From Ruminococcaceae bacterium UBA3751 (lineage in GTDB: Bacteria > Bacillota > Clostridia > Oscillospirales > Acutalibacteraceae), in assembly GCA_002371215.1 (NCBI GenBank), contig DFGL01000039.1, positions 13,961 to 77,960 of the forward strand: a DNA stretch of 64,000 bases, written 5' to 3'. How positions within the stretch are numbered: position 1 is the first letter of the stretch; each line of letters opens with the position of its first letter. A program made the translations under genes and the position numbers. The notes beneath the pieces are model-generated. The model ran no database searches, had not been told where the DNA came from, and saw only the letters and a list, made by a program, of their open reading frames with translations. Of the stretch, positions 8,075-17,900 are shown piece after piece.

Positions 8075-9308
8075 AAATTTAAAAAGAATTCTCTCTCTTG
8101 TTCTCGCACTTTGCTTTGCTCTTTGCGCTTCCGCTTCAGCCTATGCGGAGGATACGGGTAAGCTGAAGGAAAAGAAAGAAAAAATCCAGCAGGAAATTGA
8201 CAAGGCTCAGGACGAGATTGACAAGCTTGCAGAACAGAAAGAAGAAACCCAGGGTACTATTGCTGCGCTTGATAAAAAAATAAAGCTCCTTCAGGATAAA
8301 ATCGACGTTCTTCAGGAGAGCGCAGACGAGCTTCAGCGCCAGATAGACATAATTGAGGACAATATTGTTCAGACTGAGGCGGCAATAAAGCAGGCTCAGG
8401 AGGAAATTGACCGGAAGCAGGCTGAATTTGACAAAACGTTTGAAGAATACTGCCAGCGCCTGAGGGCAATGTACGTTTCTGGCCACGCGAGCAATCTTGA
8501 GGTTCTGCTTACAAGTAAGGACGTAAGCTCAATGCTTACCCGTTCTCAGATGATACGCTCCGTATCAGAACAGGACAGCGCAATTCTTGACGGGCTTATC
8601 AAGAAAATGCAGGAGATTGAGCGCGCAAAGGCAGAACTTGAAAAAAAGATTAACCAGCTCAATGACGATAAGGAAAAGCTTGAAAAGAGCAAGCAGGACC
8701 TTGAAGCAAATATCGCTAATATCAAAACCTCAAAGGATGATTTAAGCTCAGAGGTAAGCAAGGCTAATTCGCTTATGCGTAAGCTTGCTAACGAGACAGC
8801 CGAGTACCAGGAGGCTATCAGCGATAATAAAGAGGAAATGGAAAAAATTGAACGTGAAATTCAGGCGGCTTATGCAAGGGCGTCGAGCAGCGGTACGGGA
8901 ACCATAAGTGGTTCCTCGGGCGACGGCTCTCACAGCGGAACGCTCGGTTATCCCACCGCTTACCGCAGAATTTCAGCGGGTTATCCGAACTATTCAAGCG
9001 GTCGTTATCACGGCGGTATTGACTTCCCGTGTCCAGTGGGAACTGCGGTTTGTGCTGCTGAATCGGGAACGGTTATCCTTGCAAGAAACCTTAATTACAG
9101 CTACGGTCATTACCTGATTATCGACCACGGCAACGGTCTTTCAACCCTTTATGCACACAACACAACGCTCCTTGTAGGCGTTGGCGACCACGTATCAAAG
9201 GGTCAGCAGATTGCGGAAAGCGGCTCAACGGGTAATTCAACGGGCCCGCACTGTCATTTTGAGGTTCGTGTAAACGGTACGAGGGTTAACCCCAACAATT
9301 ATCTTTAA
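8064..9308 (+). CDS. Secreted coiled-coil M23 peptidase, FtsEX effector
   Basis: A protein of 414 residues from a GTG start that overlaps ftsX. A signal peptide (about 1-28, RILSLVLALCFALCASASAYA) is followed by a long coiled coil (about 30-270, heptad-rich with a break near CQRLRAMYVSGHASNLEVLL), a Ser/Gly linker and a C-terminal LytM/M23 domain. The zinc-binding signatures are intact: HGGIDF and HCHFEV, with DHGNGLSTLYAH between them. It should be a zinc endopeptidase cleaving peptidoglycan cross-bridges, held inactive by the coiled coil until FtsEX acts. EnvC-type activators have degenerate zinc sites; here the residues are present, so it is more likely catalytic. Confidence 0.9.
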   Translation: MLSKNLKRILSLVLALCFALCASASAYAEDTGKLKEKKEKIQQEIDKAQDEIDKLAEQKEETQGTIAALDKKIKLLQDKIDVLQESADELQRQIDIIEDNIVQTEAAIKQAQEEIDRKQAEFDKTFEEYCQRLRAMYVSGHASNLEVLLTSKDVSSMLTRSQMIRSVSEQDSAILDGLIKKMQEIERAKAELEKKINQLNDDKEKLEKSKQDLEANIANIKTSKDDLSSEVSKANSLMRKLANETAEYQEAISDNKEEMEKIEREIQAAYARASSSGTGTISGSSGDGSHSGTLGYPTAYRRISAGYPNYSSGRYHGGIDFPCPVGTAVCAAESGTVILARNLNYSYGHYLIIDHGNGLSTLYAHNTTLLVGVGDHVSKGQQIAESGSTGNSTGPHCHFEVRVNGTRVNPNNYL

Positions 9309-9316
9309 TACATAAT

Positions 9317-9357
9317 AAAAACGCTTTCTTTGGTGTGCTCCAAAGAAAGCGTTTTTT
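9317..9357. terminator. Bidirectional terminator between the M23 gene and dnaC
   Basis: A perfect 17-bp stem (9317-9333 with 9340-9356), a 6-nt loop and T-runs on both strands, placed between convergent genes. Confidence 0.9.
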
Positions 9358-9360
9358 GCT

Positions 9361-9386
9361 GTAGGGGAGGGTCTTTGCGCCCTCCC
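9361..9386. repeat. GTAGGGG-type intergenic hairpin
   Basis: GTAGGGGAGGG ... CCCTCCC forms a 7-bp stem (9365-9371 with 9380-9386) around TCTTTGCG. It resembles short repetitive intergenic palindromes seen in gut Clostridia; a related GAGCAATGCTC unit lies at 35758-35774. Confidence 0.4.
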
Positions 9387-9387
9387 T

Positions 9388-10359
9388 TTATTTATTGTTT
9401 CTTATATCCTTTCCGAAAAACTGCATTACCGTGTATTCCCCGTTAAGGCGGCTTGTTATTCTCTGGTCGTATTTATCAAGAAGCTCGTCCCATTCATAGT
9501 TAGTGCTGATAATAGTAGGTTTTCCGGAGAGAACGCGCGTATTAATAATGTTATAAATAACAGCAACGCTGTATTTACCTTCAATTTCGGTTCCGAGGTC
9601 ATCAAGAATCAAAAGGTCGCATTCAAGAACCTTTTCTTTAGTATAATTGGGCTTTGCCTCGAAGGAGAGCATCTCCGTTCTTAAGTCCTCGCAGATATTC
9701 TGGCTTGTTCCGTAGCAAACGCTGAAGCCGCGGTTGATTACAACGTTGGCTATAGCAAGGGAAAGATGGGTTTTCCCGAGTCCTGTTGCTCCGAGAAAAA
9801 TCAGATTTTTACTGTTTTTGCCAAAATTCTGAGCATATCTCATTGTGGCGTCATATATCTTTTCGGCACGCTCGCGCGGAATAACGGAATTATTTAGCGG
9901 AGCTGTTGAGTAATACTCCGTCTTAAAAGTATCAAACGTGCATTTTTCAAGCGGAGCAAAGGTGCTTACCTCTTTTTTCATAAGCTCCTTTAAAAGCTCC
10001 TTGTGGCAGGCGCAGAGTCTGCCACCGATAAAGCCTCTGTCCTCGCATACGGGGCAGCTGAAATCGGGCGACATATCGTTTTTATTATAGCCGTTTTTTT
10101 CAAGTATCGCGCTTCTTTTTTCTATCAGCGCGGTGCTTTTTTCCTTTAATTCCTTAACCTTGCTCTGAACGTCGTCCTTACAGAAAAACAGCCTTGAAAC
10201 CTCCATTCCGATATTTGAGAGCTGAATCTGAATTTCATTAATTTCAGGCAGCTCTTTACGGATTTTTTCGCTTCTGTTTTCTGCAATCATAATAGCGTTA
10301 TCGCGGCGCTGTTTAATTATTTTTTCGGCGTTTCGGTACATTTCGTTTGAATACGGCAT
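9388..10359 (-). CDS. DnaC/DnaI-type helicase loader ATPase
   Basis: A protein of 323 residues. The N-terminal half is helical and contains a likely zinc knuckle (CPVCEDRGFIGGRLCACH). The C-terminal half is an AAA+ domain with Walker A GATGLGKTH, Walker B DLLILDDLGTE and sensor 1 IISTNYEWDEL. Such proteins load the replicative helicase DnaB/DnaC onto DNA. The gene is 9 nt downstream of the dnaD-like gene, the usual primosome pairing in Clostridia. A prophage or IstB-like ATPase is an alternative, but the zinc knuckle and DnaD neighbour favour a chromosomal loader. Confidence 0.85.
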   Translation of the reverse strand: MPYSNEMYRNAEKIIKQRRDNAIMIAENRSEKIRKELPEINEIQIQLSNIGMEVSRLFFCKDDVQSKVKELKEKSTALIEKRSAILEKNGYNKNDMSPDFSCPVCEDRGFIGGRLCACHKELLKELMKKEVSTFAPLEKCTFDTFKTEYYSTAPLNNSVIPRERAEKIYDATMRYAQNFGKNSKNLIFLGATGLGKTHLSLAIANVVINRGFSVCYGTSQNICEDLRTEMLSFEAKPNYTKEKVLECDLLILDDLGTEIEGKYSVAVIYNIINTRVLSGKPTIISTNYEWDELLDKYDQRITSRLNGEYTVMQFFGKDIRNNK

Positions 10360-10368
10360 ACGTTTCTC

Positions 10369-11361
10369 CTATATATCAAAATCATCGTTTAAAGCTGAAC
10401 GCTTTTTAATCTCTTCTATATCAAACGACGGCTTGGTTTTGAGTTTTCCTTTGCCCGCGGGATTTTTCTTTTCATTTTCGGGCTGAGCCTTAACCTCGTC
10501 CGGGGTCGTGAACTTTTTGCGCTTCCAGTCCTTGAGAACGTTATCTATAGCCTTAACGCTTTGTCTGTCCTCATCGGTGTATTTTTTCATTGTGTTGCAG
10601 GCAAAAGCAATCATTTCGTCGCTGAAATCCGTCCTCCAGCGGGAGAGCATTTTTTTCTGCGCGGAGGTCGGCTGTCTGTATTCAAAGCCGCAGAGGTCAA
10701 GTACCTTGAGCCAGAGGGCGTCAATTTCCGTCATTTCAAGGAGCTTTTTTGAAGCCTCTTCTATTGAAGAAACCTCTTCTCCCGCCCATTCCCTGGCGAT
10801 GTTCTGAAGCTTGCGGGTGGTAATATTCCTGCCTGCGTCGCGCTCTGCTTTGTAGTATTCAAGCAGGGTTACAACAACGGAAGCGGGGAGCCCGTAATAG
10901 GTTACCATATTAACTAAATTGCTTTTAAAAGCGTTGCTCAGAGAGGTGCCGAGGATTCTTTCGGCAGTTCTTAAAAGGTCTTTAAGCTCGGGGTTATCAA
11001 AGCAGATATTAACTATATCGCTCGGGGTGAGATTAGGCACGGGCAGGCTTTCAAAGGCAGACTTTTTCTGCGTTTCAGGCTCTGCGGGAACTTCGGTTCT
11101 CTGCTCAATTTTTTCGCCGTCTTTTGTTAAAAATCCCTCGTAACACCAGTAATCAAGGCATTCTGACGCCGCCTGTTCGCTGCAGCCTAACGCCTCCGCG
11201 ACAGCCTTTTCATCAGCCGTTCCCGAGCGTGAAAGGAGAATGAGCAAAGCCTTGATTTGAAGCTCGTTAGAAAACTTCAGACTCTTTTCAATAAGCGAAA
11301 CGGGAACGCAGAAAACCCCGTTTTTCCAGTATTCGCCGCTTGGAATAATATGGTAGGTCAT
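10369..11361 (-). CDS. DnaD-domain replication initiation protein
   Basis: A protein of 330 residues. The N-terminus (about 20-95) is a winged-helix domain (LQIKALLILLSRSGTADEKAVAEALGCS has the reading-head pattern). Two helical DnaD/DnaB C-terminal-type modules follow: about 115-200 (LLRTAERILGTSLSNAF, YGLPASVVVTLLEYY) and 205-285, the latter ending in the typical IDNVLKDWKRK motif. DnaD proteins remodel origin DNA and help recruit the helicase loader encoded just downstream. The start has GAAAGGAGACTGCT before the ATG. Confidence 0.85.
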   Translation of the reverse strand: MTYHIIPSGEYWKNGVFCVPVSLIEKSLKFSNELQIKALLILLSRSGTADEKAVAEALGCSEQAASECLDYWCYEGFLTKDGEKIEQRTEVPAEPETQKKSAFESLPVPNLTPSDIVNICFDNPELKDLLRTAERILGTSLSNAFKSNLVNMVTYYGLPASVVVTLLEYYKAERDAGRNITTRKLQNIAREWAGEEVSSIEEASKKLLEMTEIDALWLKVLDLCGFEYRQPTSAQKKMLSRWRTDFSDEMIAFACNTMKKYTDEDRQSVKAIDNVLKDWKRKKFTTPDEVKAQPENEKKNPAGKGKLKTKPSFDIEEIKKRSALNDDFDI

Positions 11362-11391
11362 AGCAGTCTCCTTTCTTTCGGTGTAAATTAC

Positions 11392-11419
11392 ATTGTAACA
11401 AAAAAATCTGCTTATGTAA
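11392..11419 (-). promoter_or_regulatory. Promoter of the dnaD-dnaC operon
   Basis: On the minus strand: TTACAT (11414-11419), 16-bp spacer, TACAAT (11392-11397), about 31 bp before the dnaD ATG. Confidence 0.45.
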
Positions 11420-11443
11420 ATAAGAAAATAAATAAAATAATTC

Positions 11444-11472
11444 TTGACAAACGGGGCTTTGATATGTATAAT
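11444..11472 (+). promoter_or_regulatory. Consensus promoter of tRNA-Gly
   Basis: TTGACA (11444-11449), 17-bp spacer, TATAAT (11467-11472), with the tRNA starting 19 nt after the -10. A perfect sigma-A consensus. Confidence 0.88.
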
Positions 11473-11490
11473 TACATATGCAAACTAAAT

Positions 11491-11566
11491 GCGGATTTAG
11501 CTCATCCGGTAGAGCGTCACCTTGCCAAGGTGAAGGTAGCGAGTTCGAGTCTCGTAATCCGCTCCA
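11491..11566 (+). tRNA. tRNA-Gly (anticodon GCC)
   Basis: A 76-nt cloverleaf. The acceptor GCGGATT pairs with AATCCGC, followed by discriminator T and a genomically encoded CCA (11564-11566). The anticodon stem-loop TCACC-TTGCCAA-GGTGA places GCC in the loop. The T-arm is GCGAG-TTCGAGT-CTCGT. It reads GGC (and GGU) glycine codons. Confidence 0.96.
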
Positions 11567-11622
11567 AAAAATAAGCACCCATAAGGGTGCTTAATTTTTT
11601 GGCTCAGCGGATAGAGACTCGA
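11541..11622. repeat. Long near-palindrome: inverted partial copy of the tRNA-Gly 3' end
   Basis: Reading outward from the terminator loop, the right arm (about 11585-11622) repeats in reverse complement the CCAAAAAATAAGCACCC tail and the tRNA T-arm plus acceptor 3' strand. The key right-arm segment AGCGGATAGAGACTCGAAC (about 11604-11622) matches the reverse complement of the tRNA end except for a few missing or changed bases; similarity stops at the T-loop. It is a tRNA fragment, not a second tRNA gene. Confidence 0.75.
11573..11600 (+). terminator. Terminator after tRNA-Gly
   Basis: AAGCACCC (11573-11580) pairs with GGGTGCTT (11585-11592), followed by AATTTTTT. It is the centre of a much longer near-palindrome (see the inverted repeat entry). 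Confidence 0.85.
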
Positions 11623-11945
11623 ACAGGGCAATTTCGAAGAAATAGAAACAGTCCGGCGGACTGTTTCGGTGCCCGCGTGCGTGCCGGAAGGAGCTTTTAT
11701 TTTGATTTATACACCTGTCGTCTATCAATTCACAATTTGTTAAAAAAATACTTGACACCGGAATATAGTATATATATAATATAAAAGTCTGTGAACACAT
11801 AGGGATTTATGTGCCTATTATATCCACTGTGTTCATAAAATGTTCATAATTTCGCGAGTAAGCGCAATGCTTGTCAAAAACGCGTAGTCAGTAAGCAATT
11901 TTGACTGTTGCTTCGCTAAAAACGAAGTTATAAGGAGGAAAAACT
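11623..11945 (+). promoter_or_regulatory. Promoter and long leader of the giant surface-protein gene
   Basis: This gene-free stretch holds a CAGTCCGCCGGACTG-like hairpin near 11651-11665, then a perfect promoter: TTGACA (11752-11757), 17-bp spacer, TATAAT (11775-11780). The transcript would have a leader of about 160 nt. Within it, GTGAACAC (near 11790) and GTGTTCAT (near 11829) can pair, and further short repeats (GTAAGC, GCTTCG) suggest secondary structure. I recognise no riboswitch class. The ribosome site AAGGAGG lies 7-8 nt before the ATG at 11946. Confidence 0.6.
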
Positions 11946-14900
11946 ATGAAGAAAATGAGTAAGAGAATATTATCTGTATTTCTCTCGCTGCTGATGGTTG
12001 TTACCATGCTTCCCTTCGGCGGTATTCTCGCTTTAGCAAGCGCAAAGGATACCGAGGCGTATTTTTACGATAACGCCGAGGGCTATTCAGCTTCAACGGG
12101 AACAGATAAGATTAACGGAACAAACTATATTGCCAATAACGGCGGTACTAACTACGTTACGGCTGACAAAGACTGGACTCCTAACGGCGACAGAACGACG
12201 GGCTTTGTTATCAGCTTCTGGTACAATCCCGGCGCAACAGTAGGTACCTGGGGCTCGGAGTGTATGTTCGCTATGGGTCTTCCGAGCGATGAGTCGAATA
12301 ACAAGAAATACTTTGAGGTATTTGAAAGCGGTACTCTCCGTTATTGCTACAACGGCACGTCATATATTGACGTTGACGTTGCAAGCGGCGGTATATGGAA
12401 TAATAAAGTAACTGCAAATAAATGGCAGTATATTACTATTATCATTGACCCCAACGGCGATTACTACGATACGCTGAGCTTCTACGTTGACGATACGCTT
12501 ACCTACACTCTTGACGATTCAACCGGAACCAACGTTCAGGCTGACGGCAGAGGCGTCTGCGATTTCTTTGCAAATTACAGCGGTAAGGTTCGCCTTGCTT
12601 CCTCTCTCGGCGTACACAGCTGGACCTCTGCAACGGGCTCTATTGACGAGGTATTTATTTATCCCTCAAAGATGAAGCCCGAGGACGCTATGGACCTCTT
12701 TGAAACAAAGATGAAGTCAGGTGTTTATCAGAATACCAAGTCCGCTTATCAGAGCTATATTGCAACCTCAACTCAGCTTGACGCCTTTAACTACGGCGGC
12801 AAGGCAGAGGCAGAGCAGTACGCTCAGACAAACGCCAACCAGCTTGTTGATAAGATTACAACAATGTATGGCTGGAATGAAACGTTTACAACTATAAACG
12901 GAAGCGGTTACAGTAGTGCGATTTACAGTCCCACTATTCCGTCACCTGCAAGTAGTGACAATGCAACCAATACGACGGGCGATGTTCAAGTGAACAGTAG
13001 CTGGACCGGTTCAGACGGTGTTAATACTCGTATTTATCAGCCGAGTCCCGTGTTATTATATGACGGCAAAACAAAGATGACCTTCCCGGTAGGCGTTTGG
13101 GCGCATCCGTATAAAACCGGTACATGGTCAAAGAACGGAAGAACCACATATATTTATCCTACTGCAGCACCGTTTTCGCACGAAAGCTGGTGGAAAGGTA
13201 ATATTGCTGATGAAAGCAATACTTACGCTCTTAATTATGATACGCTGATTAATGGCAGCGCTTATACCGGTTACTCATCCTCAAACACAAATGAAGTTGT
13301 CTATAAAACGCAAGAATTTTACGGTGTAAACTATGTTGTAGTTTCAAATCCGACCTTTACTAACAAGCTTTACAACGGCACCCCGACGTATACAATGTAT
13401 GTGAAGGATGATGCCAAAGGTACTACAACCTCTGTGAACGGTACGAACGTTTATGTTGTTGATGCAACGGCACTGATTTCCGCTGCAAGAGCGGCTGCAA
13501 CAAGCTTCGATGATTCCTACAAAGAGGGCGGATACAATGCTGTTTTAACAGCGCTTGATAATACAACTGAGCTTGACCTTACTACCAAAGATTACAGCAA
13601 CGTTGCAACAGGCGCTAACTCTGCAATCAGCACAATTAACGATTTAATTACTGCGTTAGGTAATTCTACTGCTGACGGTCAGTATAAAACGCTTCGCGAC
13701 GCTATGGAATATCAGGGCGCGATTTCGGACGGCACCTCCACCTCCGTTCCCGCTGCTTATAATAACGGCGTAAACCCTGACGGCTATACCACTGCAACCT
13801 ATACAGCGTTCAAGACTGCTTACGAAGCTGCTAAGGCAAAGATGGCGGCTCTTTACAGCACGAGCGGTTCAGCTAATTACTCCGCAGCGCTCGGCACCGA
13901 GGCTCAGGATTTGCTTGACGCATTTGCCGCTCTTGCACACAGCTCAGTTGTTAAGCCGACTATTACTCCCGCAACGGGCGCAACGGTAGGTAAAAACACT
14001 CAGCTTACAATTACTAATAACACCGATTCCTACAATGCCGACACAAAGGCGCAGGACGGCACGATTTATTATACAGTTAAGGTTGACGGCGGCGCAGAGA
14101 GCGAGCCCATGACCGTAACGGCTGCTAAGGACGCTTCTGCAACAGTTACTCCGTTTACCGACGTTCCCGCAACTGCTTCAACCGTAACAGTTAAGGCATA
14201 CATTTACGCTTATGAAAACGCGGGCGACACGAACCTTCAGGTTTCCGCTAACGAAACCGTAACCTATAACCTTCTTGCCGCTCCGCTTATTGACGGCAAA
14301 AACAGCGGCGCCGTTAAGGGCAAGGACCAGGGAGATACGGTTGCTATTACAGGCAGCGGTAATATAATGTATAAAATAAATGACGGTGCTTATCAGACTT
14401 ACAGCAGCGCAGTTTCGCTCTTCACCGACGACAGCTCCGCTCAGACAATTTCTGCATACAGCGTTGTTGACGGCGTTGAATCCGCTGTTTCAACGGTAAC
14501 CTTTACCCGTGCGGGCGCGTTTACTATCACCCTTGATAACCCGAACGCAAAATCTCCGTTATTCTATGATGCGGGCAGTGCTGTAAGAGTTTCCGTTGAT
14601 AATACAAAGGGTACTTTCAGCAACGTTAAATATAAGATTATTCCCGACGGTGATGAGGACCACGCAGTTGTTAAAACTCTTGCAACCGACGGCGCAACTA
14701 CCTCAACGAGCGCATTTATGAACTACAAGGGCATTTCAGTTGTTGCCTATGTTGACGGCGCAGAGGAGGACGGCGTTGAAGCTACCTTCTACAACGTTGA
14801 TAAGTTTGACCCGATGATTTATCAGGAGAGCTTTAACGGAACTACGGCATATTACGATTTCCTCGGCTCCTCAACGGGTGTTGACGGCGTACTCAACGTT

Positions 14901-17900
14901 CCCGAAGCGGATGACACAATCCGCGTTAAGCAGGGCACGTACGGCCTTGATACCTATGACCAGAGAAAGAACGTTCTTAAGATTGCCGCTAACAGCGCAA
15001 CCTACGGCAACGTTCTTCAGCTCAACGAAAACCCGCTTGCAAATTCAACAAATGCAGCGTTTGCCAAGGAAAGCGGCGTTACGATTTCCTTCTGGCGCTA
15101 CGTTACTCCGAGCGGCGATACGGCTATTAATACAGATGACCTTAGATGGCTGAATGTTCTGAACTTCACCAAGGCCAACAAGGATGATTACACGGATGCA
15201 ACCAGTGCTAATCACTATCAGTATGCTGTATTGACAGCAAACGGCACATTCTCTTTCTCTGAGAACGGCGCAAACGGCGGACCGTATCTGGATTATTATC
15301 CGGCATCCTGCGACATTACGAACCATTCAACCGACGCAAACCACGGCTATTGGACGCATATTGCGCTGACCGTTGACCCGACCACCGCGGCAACAACCGA
15401 GGATTCGGGCGATACAAGACTTGATACGGGTATCACAGTATATATCAATGGCGAACCGCACGATATTGATGTCAGCAATACCGAAACCAAGGTGGATACA
15501 CCGGTTGTAAAATCCAAAAATCGCAATTTTGCATCTATGACCGATAAAGAGGTTGTGGATGAATTGCTCGACTACCTTACCGATGAAGATACAAACGTTC
15601 TTTTCGGTTACGGTGCTTGGGATGACCAGGTTGGCTACAGAAGCAATAAGGATTTGTACATTGACGACGTAAGAATGTACACCAAGGCGCTTACTCAGGC
15701 TGAAATTAATAATATGTATACCGATTCTGCTGCCGACGCGCAGCCGGGACACCAGAGTTCAACCTCTCACGACCCGACAAACGTTACAGTTTATACCTTC
15801 AAGAACGCGTATAATTATACGAATGTTGACGGCGTCTCTGCAACAAAGCCCGCCGGCGCACAGGTTGGTCAGGAATTCATTGATTATTACAATGTTGACC
15901 TCAGCCTTGTAGATATCAGCTATTATTCCTTCGGAACAGGTATGACAATTTACAAGTCTGACGATAACGTAAACTGGACGGTTATCGGCGACAGCAAGGG
16001 CAGAACGGGCTACCAGAACGAAGAATTATTCAACGGTGAATATCGCTCTGTTCTCGGTTACCGTATTGACCAGGGAGGTACAGCAGACACGCCGCTCGGC
16101 TGGGCTTCCCAGGGTGAATCCATAGACCACGGCGAGGTAAGAGCAAGAGCTTCCGGACATCTGCTTTGGGCACCGCACGTTATGTATAACCTCAAGCAGG
16201 ATAAGTGGATGTACTACGGTTCAACCTCTGCGTGGCAGTCAAATTACAGCGCTGTATTCGTATTTACCTCTGATGAGGTTGCCAACAACTATACCTATCA
16301 GGAAATCGTTGTTAAAACTCAGAGCGGCGATTCAACCAACGCTATTGACGCCTGCGCTTACTATGGCAGAGACTCAGAGGGTAAGATTAATCCGAACGCG
16401 CTCTATATGCTTTACGGCTCATGGGGCGACATCTATGTTAAAACACTTAATCCGAACGGTACAAGAACGGATACCGACAGAACGCTCGGCGACCTTCTTG
16501 CAAGAGCAAACAACAACGGCGGCCCCGGCGGCGGCGAAGGCGGTTACGTAACCTATGAAAACGGTTATTATTACTACTGGATTTCAGCCGGCGCTAACGG
16601 CTGGGGAACAAGCGGCGGCGCTTACAGACAGCGTGTATTCCGCTCCGAAAACCCGACAAGCGGTTTCGTTGACGTAACGGGAAGCCTTGCAACAAACGCT
16701 TCCTCCAAGCCTCACGGTAACGGTATCGTTTCCGCTTACGATTTAAAGACTAACGATTATATCTACACATCTGTAGGCCACAGCTCGCTGTACAAGGCTT
16801 ACAACACCTACGGCGAAACTGTTGAAATTAACGCAGCTCACGCAAGAGAGTATTCTCACAGCGGTATTGCAACAGAGGACGGACAGCTTACAACCCGCCA
16901 GATTTGGCTCATCGGTAACGTTGCTATCCATAACCCCGTTGCTTATACGGACAACGGCTGGCCGACAGCCTTCCCGCTCAACTATGACGAGAGCTTTACT
17001 CTTCAGTACAGAGGCGACGGTTCAACGGCGAGAAAGAGCAGAGGCTTCAACGCGTTTGATATTCAGGGCGTTTACGATTCAAATACTCTTCTCAACGTAG
17101 GCGACGACGATTCCAAGTATGCGGGCTACTGCTCGGGTAATTACTGCGCATATGCTGCTTCTTACGATACTGAAATTATCGCTACCGATACAGACGCGGG
17201 CGTTATCGTCAATATGAAGAGTAACGACGGCTACAGCTTCAAGCTCACATATGATGACCCCGAAAACCCGACCAAGACCTATATCACCCTTTACAGCGGA
17301 ACTACCGAATACGCTCACGGCGTTATCGCCAACCAGGGTGCAGAGGGCAGCGCAATCCCTGAATTCTCCTATGTAATCAATTCAACAGGACAGCACGTTT
17401 GGGGCTATAAGTACGAAACTATCGTACGCGACGCTGAAAACTATGAGGGTAAAAATCAGGTTGAGGTTGACGGCGTAGTTTATACTCATAAGGCAAGCGA
17501 TAAGTATACCGTATACGGCCAGGAAATTTCCGACGACCTTAATTACCTTACCGATACATCAGCAGGTGAGAGAGTTACAACTCTTAAGGTTAACTATCCT
17601 TCGGAAATCGCCGTTAACGATAAATCCGCAGTCGTTTGCGTTAACGATGCAGACTTCGTTGCAGCGGGCTATACCGCAGGCGAATACTGGGTTGAATACG
17701 CAGCAGGCCAGGATTTATGGTACAAGGACAACGGCGACGGCACCGTAACAACAAAAACACCCGCTCAGTTTAAGAATCTCTCAGAAGAGGATAAGGCGGA
17801 ATACTACCGTTACTATGTTCTTAAGGGTACGGTTTCCAACTACTTCCATTACTTCAAGAACGAGAAGGATTTAGACGGTCAGCGCATTACAGGTTACCCC

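Noticed and set aside
11781..11945. Riboswitch in the leader of the giant gene
   Set aside because: The leader can form short hairpins, but I could not match any known riboswitch core or a terminator/antiterminator pair.
16501..16560. Gly-rich tandem repeat or CRISPR-like repeat in the giant gene
   Set aside because: The run GPGGGEGG is an in-frame loop carrying the GH43 catalytic Glu; there is no spaced repeat.
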